A stretch of 64,000 bases of DNA from Nemopilema nomurai (taxonomy: Eukaryota > Cnidaria > Scyphozoa > Rhizostomeae > Rhizostomatidae), in assembly GCA_003864495.1 (NCBI GenBank), contig ML133429.1, positions 372,001-436,000 on the forward strand. Reading direction: 5' to 3'. Within the stretch, counting starts at the first letter, position 1; each line of letters begins with the position of its first letter. The position numbers were made by a program, and so were the translations under genes. Below, in pieces: positions 24,601 through 36,642 of this stretch. The notes under the pieces are model-generated. The model saw nothing but the letters and a program-made list of their open reading frames with translations. It was not told the origin of the DNA and made no database searches.

Positions 24601-27600
24601 TCAAAACTAAGACTTTTGATGTCAAACCTGGGAAGAAAAAAAAACTTATCCAAAGGTTTGCAAAATATTACAGTTTCAACTGTAAGCTAAAGAAATCCAG
24701 GATTTTAAATGAATGGAAAATGCCATGATCTACTTAGGAAACAGAAAATATTCTAAAGACATTAATACCATATAAAATCTGCTAAATTTCAAATACATCA
24801 ATTATTAAGAATGTTTTGAAATATAATCAAATATCTGACAAAGAACGGGCAAAAATAGTGGGCAATTAGATAGTGCTTAAAGAACTTAAGCAAACAGGAA
24901 AACCTGAATCACCTTAACTTTATCAAATAACAATAAGATGTTTTGAATAGACATCATGGACACAGATTTTCTAGGGAATTTACAGTAAAACATTTTTGGT
25001 TTGCAAAGCTTGCACTGTAAATTGAGATTGTCTATGGGAAGCTATTTAAAACTTTAAGTATGTTGATGTTTTGGATCAACTTACCAAGAAGGCATCTTCA
25101 TTCCAAAATTCAATGTAACTGGTTGAATTTTGCTAAAACAGAAAAATACATGTTGTCGAGCGAAGATGCATTTGAAAAGAAAGGTGAATTAATTCTCAAA
25201 AGTTTATGGATTGTCATGCAAAATGAATGTTATTTTGGTGTTGATTCAACATTTGATGTATGTTATGCATTCAAGATCTCCAACCACCTGTAATTTTTGT
25301 GTTTGGGAGCAAAATATCTTCAAAGGAAATGTCATAATCACAGATACTTACGCAGTTGGAAAGAGATACTTAACAAATGGCTCAGCGATTTCTTCAAAGC
25401 CTTGGCACCATCCATGTCTGGAATTAAATTGTCCACTTATTTCCATACAAACTTCAAAGAGTAATGGAAAGGGAAAAGAACAAAGATTCAAGAGCAGCTG
25501 AAATCAATCTTGTTCCACTGATTTCTCACTAATTATCAAGATAAAACTACTGTCACATAGAGTTATTATGGATTAGATGAAACATTCTTGGCAAAGAAGT
25601 GAGTAATGAAAAACTTGAATACTTTGCAAGCAATTTCTTAAATCTGTTATGTAGTGATGACTTAGAGAATCATAAAAAACAAACAAGTAAGTAAGACCAG
25701 GGTCACCCCAAGATATGCGACAAAGAATTTTGTCATTAAATGCAGATTCAAAATAACTGAGTCATGCATCAACATAAACATGTCACCCAACAACAATAAA
25801 GATCAATGTCATATACATCTGGTCAGTGTTGGATCAACAATTACTATTCATTTAACTACAAAAGTGTAATTAACTAATAGTTGATGGCTTGAACAGGATC
25901 CTGTGCAGGATTATTATTAGAATCTGTGCATGATCATATACAGGGTCCTAGAAGATCCTTTTAAAGATCTGAATAGGACAGTCTGAGGATCTATAGGATC
26001 TTGGACAAAATCCTGCACAATATCAGATAGGATCCCAGATTAGGATTCAATATAAACCCTGCACAGAAACCTACACGGTACTCAACTGAGGCACAAAATT
26101 TTAAATCAAAATTCAAATAATGAAAAATTGTGCACATACCCTGTGTCACCGAGACCATGAAGGAAAATTACCTGGAAAAACAATGAGCATTCTAAAGCCT
26201 ATCATCTATAAGTAAGCATTCTAAATATGACATTTAATATGTCTCACTGAAAATTTTGGAGCCTGCACAAATATATCCTTCTACACAATAGTTCTGCTTT
26301 ACTCTTAAAAAAAGATTTCAGAATAGGCAATCCAATGAGTGTCAGAGCTGTTACTCAAAACATGTTTTATATCAACAAACAAGGATATAACCAGAGCAAT
26401 CAATTTCAATGATGATAGAAACATACAATTTTATAAACAAATTGAAGAGTAATTTTAATGTTGCCCTAAAAGGTAAGAAGATAGTATGCAGTGTTTCAGA
26501 ATTCACTTAGCAGCATTCATGTGATGCAAGCCACCTTTGCTTATTAATGTGTTACTGGTATATAAGAACGCTATTTAATGACAGTACATCTAATGGGCAG
26601 TTCTAGAAAAAAAAAATTCAACCATTTTTAAAGCTATCAAGCTGATTATGACATTTTGCAAGGGTGGCTCAGTTGGTACAGATGCAAGGGTCCATGGTTT
26701 AAGTCCCACACTTCTACCCAGGGTGAGAAGAAAGAGTGAGCAAGTCACCAGCTCTCTCTAATTCCAGGCATAAGAAATCACAAGGTCTGGTTATAACAAG
26801 AGGAAGGACTAGGACACTGCTTGATAAGCTTAAGCTTCTCAGTGTCCTAAAAACTACCTTCGCATGCAAGGTAGCAACAAATACAAATTTTTAATGTTTG
26901 ACTCTGAAAACTAAAGAAGCTAATGGATTTTGGTCTCATTGATTGCTGTGGTAACCATTCAATAATGACTGTGTCAGCTAATTTTCATAAGCACACAGTT
27001 GCTCAGATATACTTCCAACTGTTAAAATCTTCTGGTAATAATTAGAACCAAATAGATTTGGAGGAATATTGGGATAGTAAGTCTTTTGCAACAACAAGCG
27101 TTGATTAATCCAGTAGAGTATACAATGCAAGTAACTTTGATTCTGTTGACAAAATGCTTAAATGCCACAAAATTGTTTGGCTTCAAAGATCACAATTTGT
27201 AAATATTAAGATAAACATTGATGACATGATAAAAAGATCAATATTCATCCATTTTCTCATATTGGAAGCTGGGAAAGATGAGGAGGAATGTCATCGGAAG
27301 CAAATACAATAGGCAGAGTATGCTATTGAAGTAATTAGGATATTTATTGGGATTTGTGACTGGGATGTTCCAATGACACACCCACCATTCCCAGCCCGTA
27401 TATATTTACTGCTTCTACTAATATTCGTGAATAAAACAACTTAAGACAATAGAATAACATCTGTAATAACAAATTTTCTAGCGCAAGCTTTCCTTTTCAT
27501 TGACCCCATCACCTGCCCTGTAATAAGCTTAGCAAAATCCACCGACAAGATATCAAGTCGTCTGAAATTTGGAAAGACAAGACAACTACTTAACGACACA

Positions 27601-28033
27601 ATAAAACTCCAAAATGCGCTTACTGAAGTTCAAAGGTACATTTAGAATAAAAAAGCTTTTCAGGGTGAACATCTACAATTTCAAATCTACCAAAAGGTGA
27701 TATTTCCTCGCGAGCCTCAGAAACCTCGTAAAAGAGCGAAATTCGCCGCGGCAGTTTCAATATTGATAATGCTAGAAAATATTCCTATTACAAAGCAAAA
27801 GTGAAGACATTAGCGCGTAAACGATTGGCAAACTTTTCAGCATAGCTTTAAGCCTAGATCTAGATAAACACAACAACATTTAAATACAACCTGTGGCCAG
27901 ATAAACTCCCGTTGAGACTTAACCACACATTGTCGAATTACTTGGCCTAAGAACTGTTGCTTGAAACAACTGATATTAAATCATTTACCGTTGCTGTATG
28001 ACGAGCCTTTGGTAGAATTGTAGGCATAGACAT
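21636..28033 (-). CDS. LYPLA1/2-like: Acyl-protein thioesterase (lysophospholipase family), copy A
   Basis: Alpha/beta-hydrolase that removes S-palmitoyl groups from cytosolic faces of membrane proteins. Ten exons on the minus strand: 28033-27989, 26171-26140, 25417-25352, 25132-25085, 24627-24557, 23580-23521, 22838-22723, 22398-22353, 21935-21814, 21680-21636. They total 651 bp, every junction is in phase, and the product is 216 residues (human paralogues about 230). The conserved blocks are VIFLHGLGDTGHGW (16-29), PVTLN (52-56), MPSWFD (61-66), GGFSQGGA (108-115, nucleophile Ser111), GDHDPVVP (162-169, Asp165) and HSSCEQEM (His197). The start is MSMPTILPKARHTAT. There is no cysteine near the N terminus, unlike the palmitoylated Cys2 of the human enzymes. 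Intron 1 carries a SINE. A second copy lies about 15 kb to the right. Confidence 0.94.
26658..26886 (+). mobile_element. tRNA-derived SINE, copy 1
   Basis: The head resembles a tRNA gene with an A box (GGTGGCTCAGTTGG) and a weak B box (GGTTTAAGTCCC). The body (CAGCTCTCTCTAATTCCAGG, then CATAAGAAATCACAAGG) and the tail with AAGCTTAAGCTTCTCAGTGT and CTACCTTCGCATGCAAGGTAG match a second copy at 54272-54512. Both copies end in short CAA/ATACAA repeats. It sits in intron 1 of thioesterase copy A and has no counterpart in copy B. Confidence 0.85.
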
Positions 28034-28166
28034 GGCTGAACTTTCTCGATTTGATACAATTTCGAAGAGCTTCTTAATAAAATCTGATAAGAAAATCTTT
28101 TTGTTAACACTAGCTTTTCTCCTCACCCATGGTTAACTTTGCGCCTGCACAGTAACAGTTCCTTCT

Positions 28167-29656
28167 GCGTGCTCATTAAAGTATAATCTATTTTTCTCCA
28201 GCTGGCCAACTTTTTGAGACAATTTTTTATCGGATTATTTCACTCCAATACGAAACTTATGCTGATACACGCTTTCCCTGCAAAAATCAAAGTTTAATTT
28301 AAGTGATCAGTCAAGTAATTGGCTTGAAATTATTTTGAGAATGCAGAAAGAAGACGTTTGAACTTCGATGGTCCAAATCTATCGCGTGGGCAACATAATC
28401 CGTATCTTTGTTAATGTTGCTTGCAGAGAAAAAGAAAGCTTGCATTTTAGATGTTTCGTTAGCCAAACCAAATGAAATGGCAATCTGTTCATCTTTTCGA
28501 TCTAACCATGGCTCTCATTAGTATGTATCATAGAGATAGGATGGTATGTACACACACTATTTTTTGTCAATTTCAACTGGTCTGGAATTTGGAAACGCAA
28601 AATATTGCTTAAAATACATATTTCTTCTCTTGGTCCAGCATGACTTTCACGCGATGTTACTGAACTATGGAACCACCCAGACGTGGGGGAGGGGGGGGGG
28701 GGCGTGACGTGATGCCCCATGCAATCGGACATCCCTGGTTGTACCTATTCTATATCTGTTTCTATTTTCGTAAAGACTATCAGGGATGGCCGAAAGTTCT
28801 AGTGGGTGTGAATGGAGCATCAGTCGTTTGAGCAGGATGATAATCTTTCACTTTCAGCTAAAATAGCTCTGCTGTGAACTCTTAATCAGCTCAATGCTAC
28901 AATCAAAGTTCAGAAAATCATTTCTGCGGCTACACTTTTTATAATTCAAACTTTCCTAATTATCAACGCAAAATAACACTTTTTATAATCACTTTCAGTG
29001 TTTATAATGAAATTACTAATAAACCTTCCTCAACTATGACATTAACAGGCAAAACCTTCCTTCGACCTTTTCAGATTTGTTTTTGAATCTGGCAAACTAG
29101 GTCTAGATTAAACACGGCAACACCTGTAGATGAATTACTTGTTTTGTTGCGTATTACGATAATAATTGAGCAAAAAGATCTAAGAATTGTAAAAATATTC
29201 GTGTTCTAGGTGTTGGTTAATTAAATTGTATGGTAGACATGTGTATTTCAGCTATAATGTCAGCTTTAAATGAAAAGTGCACAAAATTCTCGAATCACAC
29301 TATTTTTAGAACTACTATAACATTAGAAATCGAATGCTCTCAGCACTACATTGCTTAACGATCTAGTGTTAGGAGATTTGAGTCAAATAAGGCATTAATG
29401 ACTAACAGATATGCGAAGGAAAAAACACTGCAGCAGCCTGACTATCGGATTCCTTTGAGGAAACTTGCAACGAGGAGAATGCAAGTGATAGAGGACAAGA
29501 TTTCTGTGAACTGTAAATTTTTTAAAAACCAATATTTCGCCCCTAATACTTTATACCTCTGGATACACTGATAAAAAAGTTTTATGAGGATTTTCTGAGG
29601 ATTTTAATAGATTTGATTATATGAACGGTCCATTTAAACGAAAAAATGTCTCATGG
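28167..29656. other. Upstream flank of thioesterase copy A, no gene
   Basis: Unique relative to copy B: the homology stops at 28166. A G run interrupted by one A lies at about 28685-28702. No open frame looks real. This stretch must provide whatever distal promoter copy A uses. Confidence 0.4.
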
Positions 29657-29832
29657 TATTGTCACGAACAAAGACATTATGAAATATCTAGATTTGGATA
29701 AAGTGTTAGACCAATGGGTTAATCAAAAGAAAAAGTAGTGCCCTTCAATTAAACTTGAAAATTCTCTTGTAAATGGTAAACATGAGGCTAAATTTGTTGG
29801 TTCTTTATGAGCGTAGATAATATCATACATAG
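29657..29832. repeat. 176-bp direct repeat, left copy
   Basis: TATTGTCACGAACAAAGACA through GATAATATCATACATAG recurs almost unchanged at 35910-36086 in the same orientation. Together the copies bracket about 6.1 kb containing the satellite palindrome. The ends can be read as TG...CA, but no primer-binding site, polypurine tract or target duplication was found, so an LTR reading is not supported. Confidence 0.85.
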
Positions 29833-32699
29833 GTGATTTTTCTGTTTCTTTTAGTCCCTTGTCTTATTTGGTGACAAACAATTTAGGATAACGCGCCATG
29901 TTTGCATCCAAAGACTACATTTTACTGTAGACACGTGATCGTATACCGCCTTTTCCAGTAGAATTACGACGAATTAAATCCAAGAAAAATATTTAGTCTT
30001 TTTTAATGTGTTGCTTCAGAACAACCAATTTTATTTTACAAATTAAACTTGAAAATACAAATCTCATGATACAAATATGATCCTCTCCTCATACAAATGT
30101 GATGATAGTTACTTTGCTTTGAGCGAAAACTTAGAAGAAATTTTAGTCTTGATCAAGGTTGGTATTATTCTTAAACATTAGCAGTTTTGAGCCTAAAGAT
30201 ATTTTAGACTTTATTCTTTTAAAGAATGTGTATCAACCGTTTGTGGGAATGGGTATCAGACCGGCTTTTCGTTATTTTGCCCCCTTGAAAGCCCTTGCGG
30301 TAGGGAACTGCACCTGTAGCCTGTAGAAGATTGGATCGAGCGATCTATTGTTCTCGATTTTGATTGACAGTTGCCTGCTGACATATCTTCTCTCGCCATT
30401 CGCCCGCCATTTCACTCGCGGGAACATTCAAACTGGGTGCAAAGTTCAAGTTGGCAACAACTTGAAGCTTGTTGTACAAGCCAAATAAAGCGTTGAATCT
30501 ACCAGATTGAGACAAGAACTGATTAGAAAGGAATTGAAGTTGAAGAATCGAGAAAGTAGGAAAGATGTGAAGCCTTCTTTCACTTGTGAGTGCAACTTTT
30601 TTATAGATGGGCCTATGACTTTATCTAACACCGAATCTTTCCAAGGAGGGGCATTTCTTCCAGTGCATCTCTTCTTGCATGTGATCAAATAACCACACGA
30701 CTTAATGAAGCCCCAAAGGTGAAAAGGTTTTCAAAATCACCTAGCAATGTGAATTTTTTTAGGAACTTTATGTTCGGAACCCCTCTGTGTTAGTTACATT
30801 ATCAAAATGGCTGCAAAACAGTACACAGAATACGAAGAGACATTTAGATAGACTAAGTAGACAAAGTGATATTTGTATAAAATAAAATTGGCTGTGTTTG
30901 ATTAATCTTGTGACATTTGAAATCTTCAATATTAGAATGTCATTGCTCTTTCTGTGAGTATAGATAGGTAGGCTTTAGTAGTTAACAATGTTTCCTTTCA
31001 TGGGTCATTATTGAAGCAAAGTTCACTACTCGATCGTGTCCTACTTAGAGGACTGCTGTCGATACTATTTTGTAGGCACTAAACAAAAGATGTTTACAAG
31101 GATGTGCACTCTTAGACCTTATAGTCATTTCAGTGTTTTGTAACTGAGATTCAAGTTCTGAATAACAGAAAATCGCTTTCTTTTTCTAAATGTAATATTT
31201 CAAAACTGACAGAAACCTACTTTGTCATGTCGAATATAGTATCTTCAATATCAGCTATGTTAGTTATAAAACAATGCACTTTTTATTGATTAAATCATTT
31301 GTAAATACACTAATCCTACCTATGGATCATGGCAGCTAAACTTTTGTTTGTTTGATCTCTTTTTGTTTGAATTTGGATCTATCCTAAGGGACATGTTCGA
31401 ATTTTGACCAGTTACTTCAACAATTTGTTATCATCTTCAGACTCATTTTCAGGCACAAACTTCGAAAAAGGTTCTACTAGTTGAAAAGATTCTACTTATT
31501 ATCAATTGTAAACTTACGCTAGAAATGGCTTGCTACTTTGTAGCAAATAACTTTTTCACTCATCTACCAACAATTTTTGCCTGTGATTCTTGATTTAGCA
31601 TTCCTGCATTGTTTTAAGAAATTCTTCTTCAAAAGGATGGATTTACTTGGATTCTTGTTATATACGCATGTACATTTAAACTCTTTCCTTTGGATTTTTT
31701 TTTAAAACTTCAGTTACCCTGCTGTGATTGTTGATGTTAAACTAATTGGTCTCTTTTGGTTCAATGACACCAAAATGAGCCATCTACTTGTGCTGCCTAA
31801 TTTCTGTTTGGGGATTACTGAAAGTTGACCTGCTCAAAGTATTAATTTGACCTGTATACAACCTATATTTTTTTCAGTCCAAAAATTGAAAATTAGGAAC
31901 TTGTTGAAAGAAGCTGTAACACAGTTATAAATCAGTGATTTGAAAATATTCCCTCACTGATGGCTAGGCAAACTTGCTTTGTTTAGAAAGAGTTAGTTAT
32001 TATTCATCTTTATCATTAAATCTTCAGATATTTGTCTTGAAATTTCAATGAACCATTGTTTCATACACTGATAGAAGAAATGTTTGAAATGTGGCTGAGA
32101 GGTTTCGGTCAGACTCAGAATTACCTCCCATGTTTTTGTTTTAAAGCTTGTTTCCTGTTTTTCAGAGTTTATTTTCTTGCCCTCTCATGTGTGATCTCAA
32201 CAAAGTGACACAAACCTTCTTCATTCCATTGCACTTAACATAGCACCAATTATTAGATTTGTTGTCCATTAGCTACTATATCATTTTCATTAGCTATATC
32301 AATCATCATTTATTTCATATGATTGATACTTTTCTACATTTACTAGAGTTTTCTCGATAGTTGCCTTGGAATTTTAAGGCTCCAATCTGGCACAAGGAAC
32401 AAGAGTCTTTTTCTAGCAAATCAAAATTACAGACAACAATAGTGTTTGGAGAAAAAATTTACTTTTTCATTAGAATCTCATTTCAACTTGATGTCTACCT
32501 AGTATTTTTGCTGCTAATTCTCATATAAGCATTATCATAGATTTTTGATAAACCCAACTTGTGAGTTGCAAATTGACTGACTTTCTAAGTTGAAAAGAGT
32601 TTTATTGTTTGTAGTATCTGTCATCTATTACTTCTAATGTTTCACAAGCAAAATGAAATTAAACTGACAATTTCGTTGGTTACTTTCAAGGCTTTTAAG
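29833..32699. other. Unannotated AT-rich DNA between direct repeat and satellite
   Basis: No supported gene. A less AT-rich stretch at about 30240-30720 has short open frames on both strands (61 and 80 codons) without recognisable family. The rest is Thr/Phe-coding-like spacer with no splice-bounded frames. Confidence 0.35.
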
Positions 32700-34857
32700 T
32701 TGATAGACAGTAGCTACTAAGGGTCTAGAGATGTAGAGAAAAGCTACTTAAGTATAGATCGATAGTAGCTATTTGAACAAGTGCTTTGTGCTACAAAACT
32801 TCACAATATTGATATAGCTACGTAAGGGTAGATATAAAGTAGCTACTTAAGAGCATATAGATATAGCTACTAAAGGGTAGATATAAAGTAGCTACGTAAG
32901 GACATATAGTAGTAGCTATTAAAGGGTAGATATAAAGTAGCTACTTAAGGATATATAGTAGTAGCTATTAAAGGGTAGATATAAAGTAGCTACTTAAGGA
33001 CATATAGTAGTAGCTATTAAAGGGTAGATATAAAGTAGCTACTTAAGGACATATAGTAGTAGCTATTAAAGGGTAGATATAAAGTAGCTACTTAAGGACT
33101 TATAGTATATAGCTACTAAAGGGTAGATATAAAGTAGCTACTTAAGGATATATAGTAGTAGCTATTAAAGGGTAGATATAAAGTAGCTACTTAAGGACAT
33201 ATAGTTAGTAGCTATTAAAGGGTAGATATAAAGTAGCTACTTAAGGACATATAGTAGTAGCTATTAAAGGGTAGATATAAAGTAGCTACTTAAGGACTTA
33301 TAGTAATAGCTACTAAAGGGTAGATATAAAGTAGCTACTTAAGGACATATAGTAGTAGCTATTAAAGGGTAGATATAAAGTAGCTACTTAAGGACTTATA
33401 GTAATAGCTACTAAAGGGTAGATATAAAGTAGCTACTTAAGGATATATAGTAGTAGCTATTAAAGGGTAGATATAAAGTAGCTGCTTAAGGACATATAGT
33501 AGTAGCTATTAAAGGGTAGATATAAAGTAGCTACTTAAGGACTTATAGTAATAGCTACTAAAGGGTAGATATAAAGTAGCTACTTAAGGATATAGTAGTA
33601 GCTATTAAAGGGTAGATATAAAGTAGCTGCTTAAGGACATATAGTAGTAGCTATTAAAGGGTAGATATAAAGTAGCTACTTAAGGACTTATAGTAATAGC
33701 TACTAAAGGGTAGATATAAAGTAGCTACTTAAGGATATATAGTAGTGGCTATTAAAGGGTAGATATAAAGTAGCTGCTTAAGGACATATAGTAGTAGCTA
33801 TTAAAGGGTAGATATAAAGTAGCTACTTAAGGACATATAGTAGTAGCTATTAAAGGTTAGATATAAAGTAGCTACTGGAGGGTATATAGATATAGCTACT
33901 AAAGGGTAGATATAAAGTAGCTACTTAAGGATATACAGTAGTAGCTATTAAAGGGTAGATATAAAGTAGCTACTTAAGGACTTATAGTAGTAGCTATTAA
34001 AGGGTAGATATAAAGTAGCTACTTAAGGATATATAGTAGTAGCTATTAAAGGGTAGATATAAAGTAGCTACTTAAGGACATATAGTAGTAGCTATTAAAG
34101 GGTAGATATAAAGTAGCTACTTAAGGACATATAGTAGTAGCTATTAAAGGGTAGATATAAAGTAGCTACTTAAGGACTTATAGTAATAGCTACTAAAGGG
34201 TAGATATAAAGTAGCTACTTAAGGATATAGTAGTAGCTATTAAAGGGTAGATATAAAGTAGCTGCTTAAGGACATATAGTAGTAGCTATTAAAGGGTAGA
34301 TATAAAGTAGCTACTTAAGGACATATAGTAGTAGCTATTAAAGGGTAGATATAAAGTAGCTACTTAAGGACTTATAGTAATAGCTACTAAAGGGTAGATA
34401 TAAAGTAGCTACTTAAGGACATATAGTAGTAGCTATTAAAGGGTAGATATAAAGTAGCTACTTAAGGACTTATAGTAATAGCTACTAAAGGGTAGATATA
34501 AAGTAGCTACTTAAGGATATATAGTAGTAGCTATTAAAGGGTAGATATAAAGTAGCTGCTTAAGGACATATAGTAGTAGCTATTAAAGGTTAGATATAAA
34601 GTAGCTACTGGAGGGTATATAGATATAGCTACTAAAGGGTAGATATAAAGTAGCTACTTAAGGATATACAGTAGTAGCTATTAAAGGGTAGATATAAAGT
34701 AGCTACTTAAGGACTTATAGTAGTAGCTACTAAAGGGTAGATATAAAGTAGCTACTTAAGGACTTACAGTAGTAGCTACTAAAGGGTAGATATAAAGTAG
34801 CTACTTAAGGACATATAGGTATAGCTACTTAAGGGTAGGCATGAAGTAGCTACTTAA
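32700..34857 (+). repeat. 49-bp satellite, left arm of a giant inverted repeat
   Basis: About 44 head-to-tail units of roughly 49 bp. Each unit is itself two related half-units, one opening TAGCTACTTAAGGACATATA and the other TAGCTATTAAAGGGTAGATA. Units are degenerate from 32.7 to 32.8 kb, then highly uniform. Recurrent variants (CTTATAGTAATAGC, GCTGCTTAAGG, ACTGGAGGGTATATAG) appear at multi-unit spacing, indicating amplification of higher-order blocks. No protein or RNA gene features. Confidence 0.95.
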
Positions 34858-35113
34858 AGCAGCTACTTCGTACCTGTACCTTAAGCAGCTACTTCGTACC
34901 TGTACCTTAAGCAGCTACTTCGTACCTGTACCTTAAGCAGCTACTTCGTACCTGTACCTTAAGCAGCTACTTCGTACCTGTACCTTAAGCAGCTACTTCG
35001 TACCTGTACTTAACTGCCTTAGGTACAGGTACGAAGTAGCTGCTTAAGGTACAGGTACGAAGTAGCTGCTTAAGGTACAGGTACGAAGTAGCTGCTTAAG
35101 GTACAGGTACGAA
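34858..35113. repeat. Palindromic core of 26-bp repeats
   Basis: Six direct copies of a 26-bp unit (AGCAGCTACTTCGTACCTG then TACCTTA) are followed, after a short TTAACTGCCTTAG spacer at about 35010-35022, by four copies of its exact reverse complement (GGTACAGGTACGAAGTAGC, TGCTTAA). The symmetry axis is near 35016. The unit shares AGCTACTT and CTTAAG with the 49-bp satellite, so it probably derives from it. Confidence 0.95.
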
Positions 35114-35905
35114 GTAGCTGCTTTAAGTAGCTACTTTATGCCTACCCTTAAGTAGCTATACCTATATGTCCTTAAGTAGCTACTTTATATCTACCCTTTA
35201 GTAGCTACTACTGTAAGTCCTTAAGTAGCTATTTTATATCTACCCTTTAATAGCTACTACTATATGTCCTTACGTAGCTACTTTATATCTACCCTTTAGT
35301 AGCTACTACTATATGTCCTTAAGTAGCTACTTTATATCTACTCTTTAATAGCTATATCTATATACCCTTCAGTAGCTACTTTATATCTACCCTTTAGTAG
35401 CTACATCTTATGCCCTTACGTAGCTACTTTATATCTACCCTTTAGTAGCTACTACTATATGTCCTTAAGTAGCTACTTTATATCTACTCTTTAATAGCTA
35501 TATCTATATACCCTTCAGTAGCTACTTTATATCTACCCTTTAGTAGCTACATCTTATGCCCTTAAATAGCTACTTTATGTCTACCATTTAATAGCTACTA
35601 CTATATATCCTTAAGTAGCTACTTTATATCTACCCTTTAGTAGCTACTACTATAAGTCCTTAAGCAGCTACTTTATATCTACCCTTTAATAGCTACTACT
35701 ATATGTCCTTAAGTAGCTACTTTATATCTACCCTTTAATAGCTACTACTATATATCCTTAAGTAGCTACTTTATATCTACCCTTTAATAGCTACTACTAT
35801 ATACCCTTCAGTAGCTACTTTCTATCTACCCTTTAGTAGATACTACTTTAAGTCCTTAAGTAGCTACTTTATATCTACCCTTTAATAGCTACTACTATAT
35901 GCCCT
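35114..35905 (-). repeat. 49-bp satellite, right arm in inverse orientation
   Basis: About 16 units of the same 49-bp satellite in reverse complement (AGTAGCTACTTTATATCTAC, CCTTTAATAGCTACTACTAT). Some variants, such as those with ATCTTATGCCCTTA, are found only in this arm, so the arms are not a simple recent copy of one another. The array stops at about 35905, five bases before the right direct repeat. Confidence 0.95.
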
Positions 35906-35909
35906 CAAT

Positions 35910-36086
35910 TATTGTCACGAACAAAGACATTATGAAAACTCTAGATTTGGATAAAGTGTTAGACCAATTGGTTAATCAAATGGAAGGAGTAGTGCCCTTC
36001 AATTAAACTTGAAAATTCTCTTGTAAATAGTAAACTTGAAGCTAAATTTGTTGGTTCTTTAAGAGCGTAGATAATATTATACATAG
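35910..36086. repeat. 176-bp direct repeat, right copy
   Basis: Second copy of the repeat at 29657-29832, with about 10 substitutions or small indels. It abuts the end of the satellite. About 220 bp separate it from the start of duplication copy B. Confidence 0.85.
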
Positions 36087-36405
36087 ACTTCTGAATATTA
36101 GTGGTATTATTGTGTAGTTCTCTTAGCACTTCCATTGCGTTATAACCTATTTACAATGTAAACCGGAAACAACAAGGCAAGTTGTAGCAGGTCTGCTTTC
36201 CGGATACTCGAAGGGGTATATATATATCTGTTTAAGAGGCAATTGTGCATTGGCCCTTAAATATTGGGCGGGGAGAGGGGGGCGCCCTCAAAGTGTCCGC
36301 CACTGCCTTAAAACAAAACTGATAGAGAAAATTAAGCTCAATGCAATATTATGCTGTTAAGTTGCATTCGTGTAAAACAAACCGACAGACGTCACAAAAT
36401 ATCAC

Positions 36406-36642
36406 GTGGATCATGTTTTCAAATACGTGGTTAATGGATTAGCTGAGCCACCAAACAAAACGAACTACAATTTTTGGGAACAAAATGTTGTCAAGTGGAA
36501 TTATCAATTACTTAAACAAATCAGCCAGAGTTCGCTTTGCAGTTTAGAAGACCTTAGGCTACAAAGGACGTTTGCTGTGGTTGAAATATATCATGTTGTA
36601 CCGCAGGGAGAGTCTCTCGTCTCGATCATACTTACTTTGTAA
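36406..36642 (+). other. 78-codon open frame, duplicate of the one at 20780
   Basis: Same frame as in copy A (MDHVFKYVVNGLAEPP...), still open over its whole length after duplication. See the left copy for interpretation; no family recognised. Confidence 0.2.

Larger units (their letters stand above)
20682..28166. repeat. Segmental duplication, copy A
   Basis: This stretch recurs in the same orientation at 36305-45255. Homology starts at GCCTTAAAACAAAACTGAT (20682 and 36305) and stops after CAGTAACAGTTCCTTCT (28166 and 45255). Exons are nearly identical and introns align with many small differences. Large indels distinguish the copies: about 400 bp at 21.1-21.5 kb and about 450 bp at 23.7-24.2 kb are present only here. 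The segment at 26.23-27.00 kb, including a SINE, is replaced in copy B by about 3.7 kb with a LINE. Confidence 0.93.

Noticed and set aside
32808..35905. CRISPR-like regular array
   Set aside because: Units are uniform throughout with no variable spacers, the sequence is clearly eukaryotic, and half of the array is inverted: a satellite, not a CRISPR.
29660..36083. Complete LTR retrotransposon bounded by the 176-bp direct repeats
   Set aside because: Although the ends read TG...CA, there is no primer-binding site, polypurine tract, target duplication or gag/pol frame between them.
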